From Datisca glomerata (lineage: Eukaryota > Streptophyta > Magnoliopsida > Cucurbitales > Datiscaceae), in assembly GCA_003255025.1 (NCBI GenBank), contig QANY01008653.1:48554-112553 (forward strand): a stretch of 64,000 nt of DNA, in the 5' to 3' direction. Within the stretch, counting starts at the first letter, position 1. Each line of letters opens with the position of its first letter. Below are positions 49,101 to 60,858 of this stretch, in pieces. The position numbers and the translations under genes are program-made. The notes under the pieces were generated by a model. That model did no database searches. It saw nothing but the letters and a program-made list of their open reading frames with translations, and was not told the DNA's origin.

Positions 49101-50454
49101 CTCTTTCTTTCTCTCTCTCTAACTCACTATCTCTCTCACTCTCTCACTCTCCCTCACTCACTCACTCCCACTCTCTCTCACTCTTTCACTCTCCGTCTCT
49201 ATCTCTCACTCACACACATTCTCTCTCTCTATGTCACTCTCTCACTCCCACTCTCCCTCGCTATCTCATATTCTCACTCTCCCTCTTTCTCGCTCCCTCT
49301 CTCTCGTTCTCTTTCTCCTAATCTAGTTCTCTCTCCCACTCTCATTCTCCCACCCTTTCTCTCTCTATCTTTGTCTCACTCTCTCTTCTTCCCACACTCT
49401 CACTCACTCCCAGTCTCTCTCGCTCTCTAATTTCTTCACACTCTCCCTCCCTCTCTCTATGTCCCTCTAATTCTCTCTTTGTCTCTCGCTCTCAAACTCT
49501 CTATCTCTCTCCCTCTCACTGTCTCTCTCTCACTCTCACTCTCTATCTCTCTCACACACACTCTCTCTTTATCTCTCTCTCTCATTCTCTCACTCTCACT
49601 CACACTCGCTCTCTCATTTTCTCTCTCTCTCTCTTACACTCTCTTACTGTCACTTTTTCTCACACTCTATTTCTTTCTCTCTCCCACATTAATTCTGTCA
49701 CCCTCTCTTTCTCTGTATCTCTCTCCCACGCACACACTCTCTCTCACTCCCACTCTCTCCTTCTCACTCCCTCTCTCTCGCTCTCTCATTTTCTCACTCT
49801 CTCTATCTCTCACTCTTAATCTCTCTATCTCTCTCTCTCTCTCACACACACACACATACACACTCTATCTCTCTCTCACTTTCTAACTGTCTCACTTTCT
49901 CACTCTCACTATCACTCGCTCTCTTATTTTCTCTCTCTCTCTCTCCTCCCTCTCTCCCTCTCTCCCTCTCTCCCTCTCTCCCTCTCTCCCTCTCTCCCTC
50001 TCTCTCCCTCTCTCCCTCTCTCTACTCTCTCTCCCTCTCTCTCTATCTATCTAGCTATCCCTCACTCACTCTCTCTCGCTCTCTCACTCGCTCTCTCTCC
50101 CACTTTCTCTTTGTCTGTCTCTCTCTCACTCCCACTCTCTCACTCGCTCTCCGTCACTCCCACTCTCTCTTGCGCTCTCATTTTTCCACACACACACTCT
50201 CTATATCTCACTCCCACTTCTCACTCTCTCTCACTCTCCCTCATTCTCTTACACTCACTCACTATCTCTCTCTTTCTCTCTCTCTTTCAAACTCTCTCAC
50301 TCTCTCGCGCTCTCCCTCACTCTCTCACTCTCACTCTCCTCTTTCAATCTCTCCCATACGCTCTCTCACTCTCTCTCTCTTTCGCTTGCACATTTTCTCG
50401 TTCTCTATCTATCTCTCTCTCTCGTTCTCCCTCCCACACTTTCTCTCATTCTCT

Positions 50455-50485
<31 letters not shown>

Positions 50486-52245
50486 TCTCTCTCTATCTTC
50501 AGACGGACACACTCTGTCACTCTCACTCTCTCTCACACTCACTCACTTTTTCTCTCTCATTTTTTCAATCATTCTCTCACTCCCGCCTCTCTCTCTCTCT
50601 CTCATTCACTTTCCCTCTCCCACTCTGGTTCTCTCTCCTTTTCTCTCTCTCACTCTCTCTCTCTCTGTCGATTTCTCTCTCTCTCTTTATCTCTCTCGCT
50701 CTCGTTCTCTCTCTCTCTCTCTCTCTCTCTCATTCTCTGTTTCTCTTTCTCTATATCTGTCTCTCTCACTCTCTCACTCTCACTCCCTCTCCCTCTCCCA
50801 TTCTCTCTCTCCTCTCTCTCACACTCTCTCTCTCTCACTCTCTCTCCTCTCTCTCACTCTCTCTCCTCTCTCTCACTCTCTCTCCTCTCTCTCACTCTCT
50901 CTCTCTCCCCTCTCTTCTCTCTTTCCGTCTCTCACTCTCTTCTCTTTCCCTCTCTCTCCCTCTCTCTCCCTCTCTCTATCTTTCCATTTATCTATCCCTC
51001 ATTCACTCTCACTCACTCTTTCTTGCTCTCTCTCCCCCACTTTCTCTTCCTTTCTCTTTGTCTCTCTCTGTCTCTCTCTTTCTCACTCTCTCTCAGTCTC
51101 ACTCTCACTCTCACTCTCTCTCGCTCTTTGATATTCTCACTCTCCCTCTTTCTCTCGCCCTCTCTTTCTCTCTCATTGATTCTCTCTCACCTGCTCTCGT
51201 TCTCTCACCCTCTCTTTCTTTCTCTCTTCCTCTCTCTTTCCTTCTTTGACTCCTTCTCTCTCCCTCTCTTATTCTCTTTTTCTCTCTCTTAATCTCTCTC
51301 AATCTTTCTCTCTCTTAAACTGTCTCTCTCCCTCTCTCACACACACACACTCTCTTTCTCACTCTCACTCTGTCTATCTCTCACACACACTCTCTCTTAC
51401 TCTCTCTCTCACTCTCTCTCACTCTCTCTCTGTCTTTATCTCTCTCTCACTCTCACTCTCACTCGCTCTCTCATTTTCTCGCTCTCTCTCTCTCTCTCTT
51501 ACTCTCTCTCACTTACCCTTTCTCTCACTCCCACATTTTCTCGCTTGTTTTCTCGTACACTCTCTCTCTCTCTCCTACTCTTGTTCTCTCACCCTCTCTT
51601 TCACTGTCTCTCTTTCTCTCTCTATCTCTCTCTCTAACTCTCTCTCTCACTCCTTTCCCTCTCTCACACCCAGTCTCTCTTGCTCTCTCATTTTCTCACA
51701 CACACTATCTCTTGTTCTCTTTCTCTCTCTCAATCTTTCTCTCTCTCAAGCTCTCCCACTCACTCTCACTCTCTCTTCCTCTCTCTCTCTCTCTCTCAAT
51801 CTTTCTCTCTCTCAATCTTTTCTCTCTCCCTATCTGTCTCTCACTCCCCCTCTCTCTCTCCCCTTCTCTCTCTCACACTCCCAGTCTCTCTCTCGCCCAA
51901 TCTCTCTCTCCCTCTTTCATTCTGTCACCCCCTCTCTCTCTATATATCTCTCTCTATCTCTCTCCCGTCCTCTCTCTCTCACTCCCACTCTGGCCCTCTC
52001 ACTCCCGCTCTCTCTCGCTCTCTCATTTTCTCACTTTCTCTATCTCTGACTCTTACTCTCTCTATGTCTCACACACACACACACACACACTCTCTCTCTC
52101 TTTCTCGCTCTCAAACTTTCTCTCTCTCTCTTTCTCTCTCTCAATCTTTCTCTCTCTCAAGCTCTCCCCCTCACTCTCACTCTCTCTTCCTCTCTCTCTC
52201 TCACTCCCTCACTCTCACTTTCACCCACTCTCTCATTTTCTCACC

Positions 52246-52276
<31 letters not shown>

Positions 52277-54241
52277 TTCTATCTATGTATCGCTCACTCA
52301 CTTTCTGTGACTCTCTTTTGCTCTCTATCTCTCTTGCTCTCTCTCTCTCCATCTCTCTTCCTCTCTAACTCTCGCTCTCAATCTCTCTCTCTCACTCACT
52401 CACCCTCACTCACTCTTTCTCTCACTCCCTCTCTCTGTGTGACTCTTTCTCTCTCTCTCTCTCTCACTATCTCTCTCACACACTCTCTCTCTCACTCTCT
52501 CACTCTCGATCTCTCTCTGTCACTCTCTCTTTCTCTCTCACTCTCCCTCACTCACTCACTCACTCCCACACTCTCTCTCACTCTTGGTCTCTATCTCTCT
52601 GTCACTCACACACACTCTCTCTCGCTCTCTCATATTCTCATTGTCGCTCTTTCTCTCTCCCTTTTCTCTCTCCCTATCTGTCTCTCACTCCCCCCTCTCT
52701 CTCCCATTCTCTCTCTCACACTCCCAGTCTCTCTCTCGTACACTCTCTCTCTCTCCCACTTTCATTCTGTCACCCCCTCTTTCTCTATATATCTCTCTCT
52801 CTATCTCTCTCCTGCCCTCTCTCTCTCACTCCCACTCTAGCCCTCTCACTCCAGCTCTCTCTCGCTCTCTCATTTTCTCACTTTCTCTATCTGTGACTCT
52901 TACTCTCTCTATGTCTCACACACACACACACACTCTCTCTCTCTTTCTCTCTCTCTCACTCTCTCACTATCACTTTCACTCGCTCTCTTATTTTCTCTCT
53001 CTCTCTTCTCTTTCTCTCCTCTCTCTCCCACTCTCCTTCTCTCTCTCCTCTCTCCCTCTCTCTATCTATCTATCTATCCCTCACTCACTCTCTCTCGCTC
53101 TCTCTCTCTCCCTCTCTCTCTATTATTCTCTCTCTCTTTCCCTCTCAATCTTTCCCTCTCTCAAGCACTCTCTCTCACTCTCACTCTCTCTTTCTCTCAC
53201 TCTCACTCTCTCTATCTTTCTCACACACACACACACTGTCTCTTTCTCTCTCTCTTTCTCTCTCTTTCTTTCTCTTTCTCACTCTCTCACTCTCACTTTC
53301 ACTCGCTCTCTCATTTTCTAACACTATCTCCTCTCTATCTCTCACTCTCCCTCTCTCTCCCTCTCGCTCTCTCTCTCTCTCTCACTCACTCACCCTCAGT
53401 CACTCTTTCTCTCATTCACTCTCTCTCTCTGTGACTCTTTCTTTCTCTCTGTCTCTAACTCACTATCTCTCTCACTCTCTCACTCTCGGTCTCTCTCTGT
53501 CTCTCTCTCTCTCACTCTTCCTCACTCACTCACTCCCACTCTCTCTCTCACTCTTTCACTCTCAGTCTCTATCTCACTCACACACATTCTCTCTCTCTAT
53601 GTCACTCTCTCACTCCCACTCTCCCTCGCTATCTCATATTCTCACTCTCCCTCTTTCTCGCTCCCTCTCTCTCATTCTCTTTCTCCTAATCTAGTTCTCT
53701 CCCACTCTAGTCCTCCCACCCTTTCTCTTTCTATCTTTGTCTCACTCTCTCTCTTCTTCCCACACTCTCACTCACTCCCAGTCTCTCTCGCTCTCTAATT
53801 TCTTCACACTCTCCCTCTCTCTTAACCTCTATCTCTCCCTCCCTCTCTCTGTCCCTCTTATTCTCTATTTGTCTCTCTCTCTCTCAAACTCTCTATCTCT
53901 CTCCTTCTCACTGTCTCTCTCTCACTCTCACTTTGTATCTCTCACACACACACTCTCTCTTTATCTCTCTCTCTCATTCTCTCACTCTCACTCACACTCG
54001 CTCTCTCATTCTCTCACTCTCACTCTCACTCACACTCGCCCTCTCATTTTCTCTCTCTTACTCTCACTTTTTCTCATACTCTATTTCTTTCTCTCTCCTA
54101 CTTTACTTTTGTCAGCCTCTCTTTCTCTGTATCTCTCTCCCACACACACACTCTCTCTCACTCCCACTCTCTCCTTCTCACTCCCTCTCTCTCGCTCTCT
54201 CATTTTCTCACTCTCTCTATCTCTCACTCTTACTCTCTCTA

Positions 54242-54277
<36 letters not shown>

Positions 54278-55122
54278 TCTATCTCTCTCTCACTTTCTCA
54301 CTCTCTCACTCTCTCACTCTCACTGTCACTCGCTGTCTTATTTTCTCTCTCTCTCTCTCCTCTCTCTCCCTCTCTCCCTCTCTCCCTCTCTACTCTCTTT
54401 CCCTCTCTCTCCCTCTCTCTCTATCTATCCCTCACTCACACTCTCTCGCTCTCTCACTTGCTCTCTCTCCCACACTCTCTCTCTGTCTCTCTCTCTCTCT
54501 CTCACTCCCAGTCTCTCACTCGCTCTCCCTCACTCCCACTCTCTCTTGCGCTCTCATTTTTTCACACACACACTCTCTATATCTCACTCCCACTCTCTCA
54601 CTCTCTCTCACTCTCGCTCATTCTCTTACACTCACTCATTATCTCTCTCTTTCACTCTCTCTTTCAAACTCTCTCTCTCTCTCTCTCTTTCAAACTCTCT
54701 CTCTCTCTCTTTCAAACTCTCTCACGCTCTCCTTCACTCTCTCACTCTCACTCTCTCTCTTTCTATCTCTCCCTTACGCTCTCTCACTCTCTCTCTCTCT
54801 CTCTCGCTCGCACATTTTCTCGCTCCCTATCTATCTCTCTCTCGTTCTCCCTCCCACACTTTCTCTCATTCTCTCTCTCTTCCTCAGTCTCTCTCTCTCT
54901 TGCTCTCTTTCATTCTTTCTCTCTCTCTCTCTATCTTCAGACAGACACACTCTGTCACTCTCACTCTCTCTCACACTCACTCTCTTTTGCTCTCTCATTT
55001 TTTCAATCATTCTCTCACTCCCGCCTCTCTCTCTCTCATTCACTTCCCCCTCCCACTCTGGTTCTCTCTCCTTCTCTCTCTGTCTCACTCTCTCTTAAAC
55101 ACACACTCTCTCTCTCTCTCTC

Positions 55123-55162
<40 letters not shown>

Positions 55163-57100
55163 ACTCTCGTTCTCTCTCACTCTTTCTCTTTCTCTCATTC
55201 TCTGTTTCTCTTTCTCTATCTCTGTCTCTCCCACTCTCTCACTCTCACTCTCTCTCCCTCTCTCATTCTCTCTCCTCTCTCTCTCACTCTCTCTCTCACT
55301 CTCTCTCTCCTCTCTCTCACTCTCTCTCACTCTCTCTCCTCTCTCTCACTCTCTCTCTCCCCTCTCTTCTCTCTTTTCATCTCTCACTCTCCTCTCTCTC
55401 ACACTCTCTCTCTCCCCTCTCTTCTCTCTTTTCATCTCTCACTCTCTTCTCTTTCCCTCTCTCTCCCTCTCTCTATCTTTCTATTTATCTATCCCTCATT
55501 CACTCTCACTCACTCTTTCTTGCTCTCTCTCCCCCACTTTCTCTTCCTCTCTCTTTGTCTCTCTCTGTCTCTTTCTTTCTCACTCTCTCTCACTCTCACT
55601 CTCACTCTCACTCTCTCTCGCTCTTTGATATTCTCACTCTCCCTCTTTCTCTCGCCCTCTCTTTCTCTCTCATTGATTCTCTCTCCTAATCTAGTTCTCT
55701 CTCCTGCTCTCGTTCTCTCACCCTCTCTTTCTTTCTCTCTTCCTCTCTCTTTCCCTCTTTGACTCCTCCTCTCTCCCCCTCTTATTCTCTTTTTGTCTCT
55801 CTCAATCTCTCTCAATCTTTCTCTCTCTTAAACTCTCTATCTCCCCCTCTCTCACACACACACACTCTCTTTCTCACTCTCACTCTCTCTATCTCACACA
55901 CACACACACACACTCTCTCTTACTCTCTCTCTCACTCTCTCTCACTCTCTCTCTGCCTTTATCTCTCTCTCACTCTCACTCTCACTCTCACTCGCTCTCT
56001 CATTTTCTCGCTCTCTCTCTCTCTCTCTTACTCTCTCTCACTTACCGTTTCTTTCACTCCCACATTTTCTCGCATGTTTTCTCGTACACTCTTTCTCTCT
56101 CTCCCTCTCTCGTTCTCTCACCCTCTCTTTCTCTGTCTCTCTTTCTCTCTCTATCTCTTTCTCACACTCTCTCACTCCTTTCCCTCTCTCACACCCAGTC
56201 TCTCTTGCTCTCTCATTTTCTCACACACTCTCTCTCTTGTTCTCTTTCTCTCTCTCAATGTTTCTCTCTCTCAAGCTCTCCCACTCACTCTCACACTGTC
56301 TTCCTCTCTCTCTCACTCCCTCACTCTCACTTTCACCCGCTCTCTCATTTTCTTGCCCTCTCTCTCCCCTCTCTCCCTCTCTCTATCTTTCTATCTATGT
56401 ATCGCTCACTCACTTTCTGTGACTCTCTCTTCCTCTCTATCTCTCTTGCTCTCGCTCTCTCCATCTCTCTTCCTCTCTCACTCTCGCTCTCAATCTCTCT
56501 CTCTCTCTCTCACTCACTCACCCTCACTCACTCATTCTCTCACACACTCTCTCTCTGACTCTTTCTCTCTCTCACTATCTCTCCTTCACACTCTCTCTCT
56601 CACACTCTCACTCTTGGTCTCTCTCTGTCACTCTCTCTCTCTCATTCTCCCTCACTCACTCACTCCCACACTCTCTCTGACTCTCTCACTCTTGGTCTCT
56701 CTCTCTCTGTCACTCACACACACTCTCTCTCGCTCTCTCATATTCTCATTGTCGCTCTTTCTCTCTCCCTTTTCTCTCTCCCTATCTGTCTCTCACTCCC
56801 CCTCTCTCTCCCCCTCTCTCTCTCACACTCCCAGTCTCTCTCTCGCCCACTCTCTCTCTCTTTCCCACTTTCATTCTATCACCCCCTTTTTCTTTATCTC
56901 TCTCTCTATCTCTCTCCCGCCCTCTCTCCCTCACTCCCACACTGGCCCTCTCACTCCCGCTCTCTCTCGCTCTCTCATTTTCTCACTTTCTCTATCTCTG
57001 ACTCTTACTCTCTCTATGTCACACACACACACACACACACACTCTCTCTCTCTCTCTTTCTCTCTCTCTCACTCTCTTACTCTCACTTTCACTCGCTCTC
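40185..57100. repeat. Higher-order repeat domain II: four units of 3.2-4.5 kb
   Basis: Three markers recur in the same order. B (cgcAtgttttctcRtac, small variants) is at 40185, 44164, 48309, 51542 and 56071. F (cttcttcccacactctcact) is at 40966, 45341, 49385 and 53753. A (cttcagacRgacacactctg, small variants) is at 43168, 47279, 50497 and 54935. Unit lengths between B sites are 3979, 4145, 3233 and 4529 bp. The size variation shows internal gains and losses between copies. No coding capacity is evident. Confidence 0.85.
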
Positions 57101-57839
57101 TTATTTTCTCTCTCTCTCTCTTCTCGTTCTCTCCTCTCTCTCCCACTCTCCTTCTCTCTCTCCTCTCTCCCTCTCTCTCTTTCCCTCTCTCTATCTATCT
57201 ATCTATTCCTCACTCACTCTCTCTCGCTCTCTCTCCCTCTCTCTCTCCCACTCTCTCTCTCTCACTCACTCTCCCTCACTCCCACTCTCTCTCTCGCTCT
57301 CTCATTTTATCACACCAACTCTCTCTATCTCTCTCTCACTCTCTCTCTATCTATCTCTCTCTCTCACTCACTCACTCTCTCTCACTTTCACTCGCTCTCT
57401 CACTTTCTCACTCTTACTATCGCTCCTCCTCTCTCTCATCTCTCTCTCTCCTCCTCTCTCTATCTATCTATCTCTCACTTACTCTCTCTCAATCTCTCCC
57501 ACTTTCTCACACTCTCTCACTCACCCTCACTCATTCTCTTTCACACTCACTTTCTCTCTCTCTCTGACTTTTTCTCTCTCGCTCTCTCTCTCACACACCC
57601 ACTATCTCTCTCACTCTCTCACTCTCACTCTCTCTCACTCTCTCACTTTCATATTTTCTCGCACTTTTTCTCACACTCTATTTCTCTCAATCTCTCTCCC
57701 TTCCTCGTTTACTCACCCTCTCTTTCTCTGTATCTCTCCCCCTCTCTCTCTATCTCTCACACACACACATTCTCTCACTCCCACTCTCTCCCTCTCACTT
57801 CCACTCTCTCTCGCACTCTCATTTTCTCACTCTCACACT

Positions 57840-59700
57840 CTTTATATGTCACACACACACACACTCTCTCTCTTACTCTCTCTCTCTCTGTTTCTCTGTC
57901 ACTCTCGTTCTCTCTCTCTCATTTTGTCTCTATTTCTCTCTCTCACTCGCTAATTCACTCTCCCTCATTCTATCTCACTCACTCTCTCTATCTCTCTCTC
58001 TCCCTCTTTCTCTCTCTCTTTCAATCTCTCTCACTCTCTCGCACTCTCCCACACTCTCTCACTCTCACTCTATCTATTTCTATCTCTCCCTCACTCTCTC
58101 TCACTCTCACACTCTCTCTCGCTCGCTCTCACATTTTTGGCTCTCTATCTCTCTCTCTCTCTCGTTCTCCTTCCCACTCTTTCTCTCATTTCTCTTTCTT
58201 CCTCTCTCTTTCCCTCGTTATCTCTCTCTCTTGCTCTCTTTCTCTCTCTTCCGCTCTCTCTCTTGCTCTCCTCTTCTCTCTCTTAGACACTCATTCTCTC
58301 TCTCTCTCTGTATCGCTTTCTCTCTCTCACTCAATCATACTCTCTCTCTCACTCACTCAGTCTCTCTCTATGTCTCAGACCTACACAGTCTGTCACTCTA
58401 ACTCTCTCGCACTCTCACTCTCTTTCACTCTCTCATTTCTCAATCACTCTCTCTCTCTCATTCACTCTCCCTCTGCCACTCCAGTTCTCTATCCCCCCCT
58501 CTCTCAGACTCTCTCTCTTACACACACACACTCTCTCTATCTCGCTCTCACTCTCACTCTTTCTCGCTCTCTTGATTTCTCACACTCTCTCTTTCTCTCT
58601 CTCTCGTTCTCTATTTCTCTTTCTTTAACTCTCTCTCTCTCACTCTCTCTCTCCCACACTCACTCTCTCACTGCCACCCTCTCTCTCACTCATTCCCCAT
58701 TTCTCTTTCTCTATGTCTCTCTCTCAGTTTCTCTTTCCCACTCTCATTCTCACTCTCTACTCTCACACTCTCTATATGTCACACACACACTCTCCTTACT
58801 CTCTCTCTGTTTCTCTTTCACTCTCGTTCTCTCTCTCTCATTTTGTCTCTATTTCTCTATCTCTCTCTCACACTCTCTTTCACTCTCCCTCATTCTCTCT
58901 CACTCACTCTCTCTATATCTCTCTCTCTTTCCCTCTCTCTTTCAATCTCTCTCACTCTCTCGCACTCTCCCACACTCTCTCACTCTATCTCTTTCTATCT
59001 CTCCCTCACTCTATCTCACTGTCACACTCTCTCTCTCGCTCTCATATTTTTTGGCTCTCTATCTCTCTCTCTCTCTCTCGTTCTCCCTCCACTCTTTCTC
59101 TCATTTCTCTCTCTTCCTCTCTCTCTTTCCCTTGTTATCTCTCTCTCTCTTGATCTCTCTCTCTCTTGTCCACTCTATCTCTCTCGCTCTCCCCCTCTCT
59201 CTCTTACACGTTCATTCTCTCTCTCTCTCTCTGTATCGCTCTCTCTCACACAATCATACTCTCTCTCTCACTCACTTAGTCTCTCACTCTATCTCAGACC
59301 TACATACTCTGTTACTCTAACTCTCTCGCACTCTCACTCTCTTTCGCTCTCTCATTTTCTCAATCACTCTCTCACTCCCACCCTCTCTCTCTCTCATTCA
59401 CTCTCCCTCTCCTACTCTAGTTCTCTATCCCCCCTCTCTCACACACACTCTCTCTTACACACACACACTCTCTCTCTATCTCTCTCTCACTCTCACTCTT
59501 TCTCGGTCTCTCGATTTCTCACACTCTCTCTCTTTTTCTCTCTCTTGTTCTCTATTTATCTTTCTTTCACTCTCTCTCTCCCACTATCACTCTCTCTCAC
59601 TGTCACCCTCTCTCTCACTCGTTCTCTGTTTCTCTTTCTCTATCTCTCTCTCTTTCTTAGTTTCTCTCTCCCACTCTCATTCTTACTCTCTACTCTCACT
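57840..59700. repeat. Tandem duplication of about 0.92 kb
   Basis: Markers tatatgtcacacacacac (about 57843 and 58773), cattttgtctctatttctct (about 57920 and 58838) and gacctaca, then gttact or gtcact and ctaactctctcgcactctca (about 58378 and 59298), pair at 0.92-0.93 kb. The second copy of the last marker keeps the flanking agtctctctc and ctatctcag context. It is a diverged relative of marker A of domain II. Confidence 0.75.
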
Positions 59701-60839
59701 CTATCTCTCTCTCCCACTCTCACACTCTCTCTCACTGTTACTGTCACTCTCTATCTCTCTATCTCTCACTCTTTCCCTCTTTCTTTCTCACTCCCTCTTT
59801 CTTTCTCACTCCCTCTTTCTCTTTCGCTCTCTCACATTCTCTCACTCTCACACTTTGTAACTCTCTCATATTCTCACTCTCCCACTCTCTCTCCCTCTCT
59901 CTCTCATTCGCTTTCTATGTCCCACTCTTGTTCTCTTTCGTACTCTCATTCTCTCACCCTTTCTCTATCTCAATCTCTATCTCTTTCACTCTCTCTCTGT
60001 CACTCCCACTCTCTCCCTCACTCCCACTCTCCCTCTCACTCCAACTCTTATTCCCTAACTCTCTCTCTCTCTCCCAATCAATATCTCTCCCACTCTCTCT
60101 CACTCCCACTCTCTCTCTTTCTCTCACTCCCACTCTCTCTCGCTCTCGCATTTTCTCACTCTCTCCCTCACCCTCTCCCTCTCTCTCATTCATCTATTTC
60201 AGTCTCTCTCACTCCCAATCTAGTTCTATCTTCCACTCTCATTCTCTCACCCAAACTTCCCCTATCTTTATCTCTCTCTCTCTCTCTCTCTCTGTTACTC
60301 CCACTCTCTCTCTCATTCCTCTCCCTCTCTCATTTTCTCACTCTCTCCCTCTCTCTTTCCCCCTCTCTCCCTCTCTCTCTTGTTCTCTCTTTCTCTTTTT
60401 GTCTCTATCTTTCTCTCTCTCCCTTTCACACTCTCTATCTCTCATACACATTCTCTCTCTCTCACTCTCACCCGCTCTCTCTCTTTGCTTTCTCTCTCGC
60501 TCTATCATTATCTTTCTCTCACACCACGTTTTCTTGCACTCTCTCTCTCTCTTTCTCTCTCGTTCTCTCTCTCTCTCATTCTATCTCTCTTCGTTCTCTC
60601 TCTCTCATACTGTCTCCCTCTCTCGCGCTCTCTCTCTCACTCTCTCCCACTCTCTCTCTCTTCCACAATCTCGCTCTCTCCCTCTCTCCCTCTCTCTTTA
60701 TGTAACTCACCGTCTCTTTCTCTTTCTCTCTGTTACAATCTATCTTTATCTTGCTCTCTCTCTCTCCCTCCTTCTCTCTCTCTCTCTCGCTCTCTCTCTA
60801 TCTCTATCTTCCCCATCTCCCTCTCTCTCTCTTACTCTC

Positions 60840-60858
60840 ACTCATAGAATGAGAGAAA
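60840..60858. other. Polarity-switch junction
   Basis: Within two bases the + strand changes from CT-rich to GA-rich: CTCTCACTCATAGAATGAGAG. The two sides are nearly self-complementary (CTCTCACTC against GAATGAGAG, 8 of 9 paired around a short loop), as at an inversion or foldback junction. Confidence 0.85.

Larger units (their letters stand above)
15926..60845. repeat. CT-rich satellite array, central arm (about 45 kb)
   Basis: From the right edge of the virus fragment the + strand is almost entirely pyrimidine: CT runs with CA, TCTA, GCTC and TTTTCTC interruptions. A very common motif is ctctcattttctcactctct. No unique island of more than a few tens of bases was found. Local landmark words (aatctagttctc, cattgacg, cattgtcactgtcac, cgcatgttttctcgtac) recur in fixed order, which shows nested tandem duplication. 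The many + frames, up to 675 codons, are Ser/Leu-rich translations of (CT)n, and the minus frames are Arg/Glu-rich; none is a gene. Confidence 0.95.
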
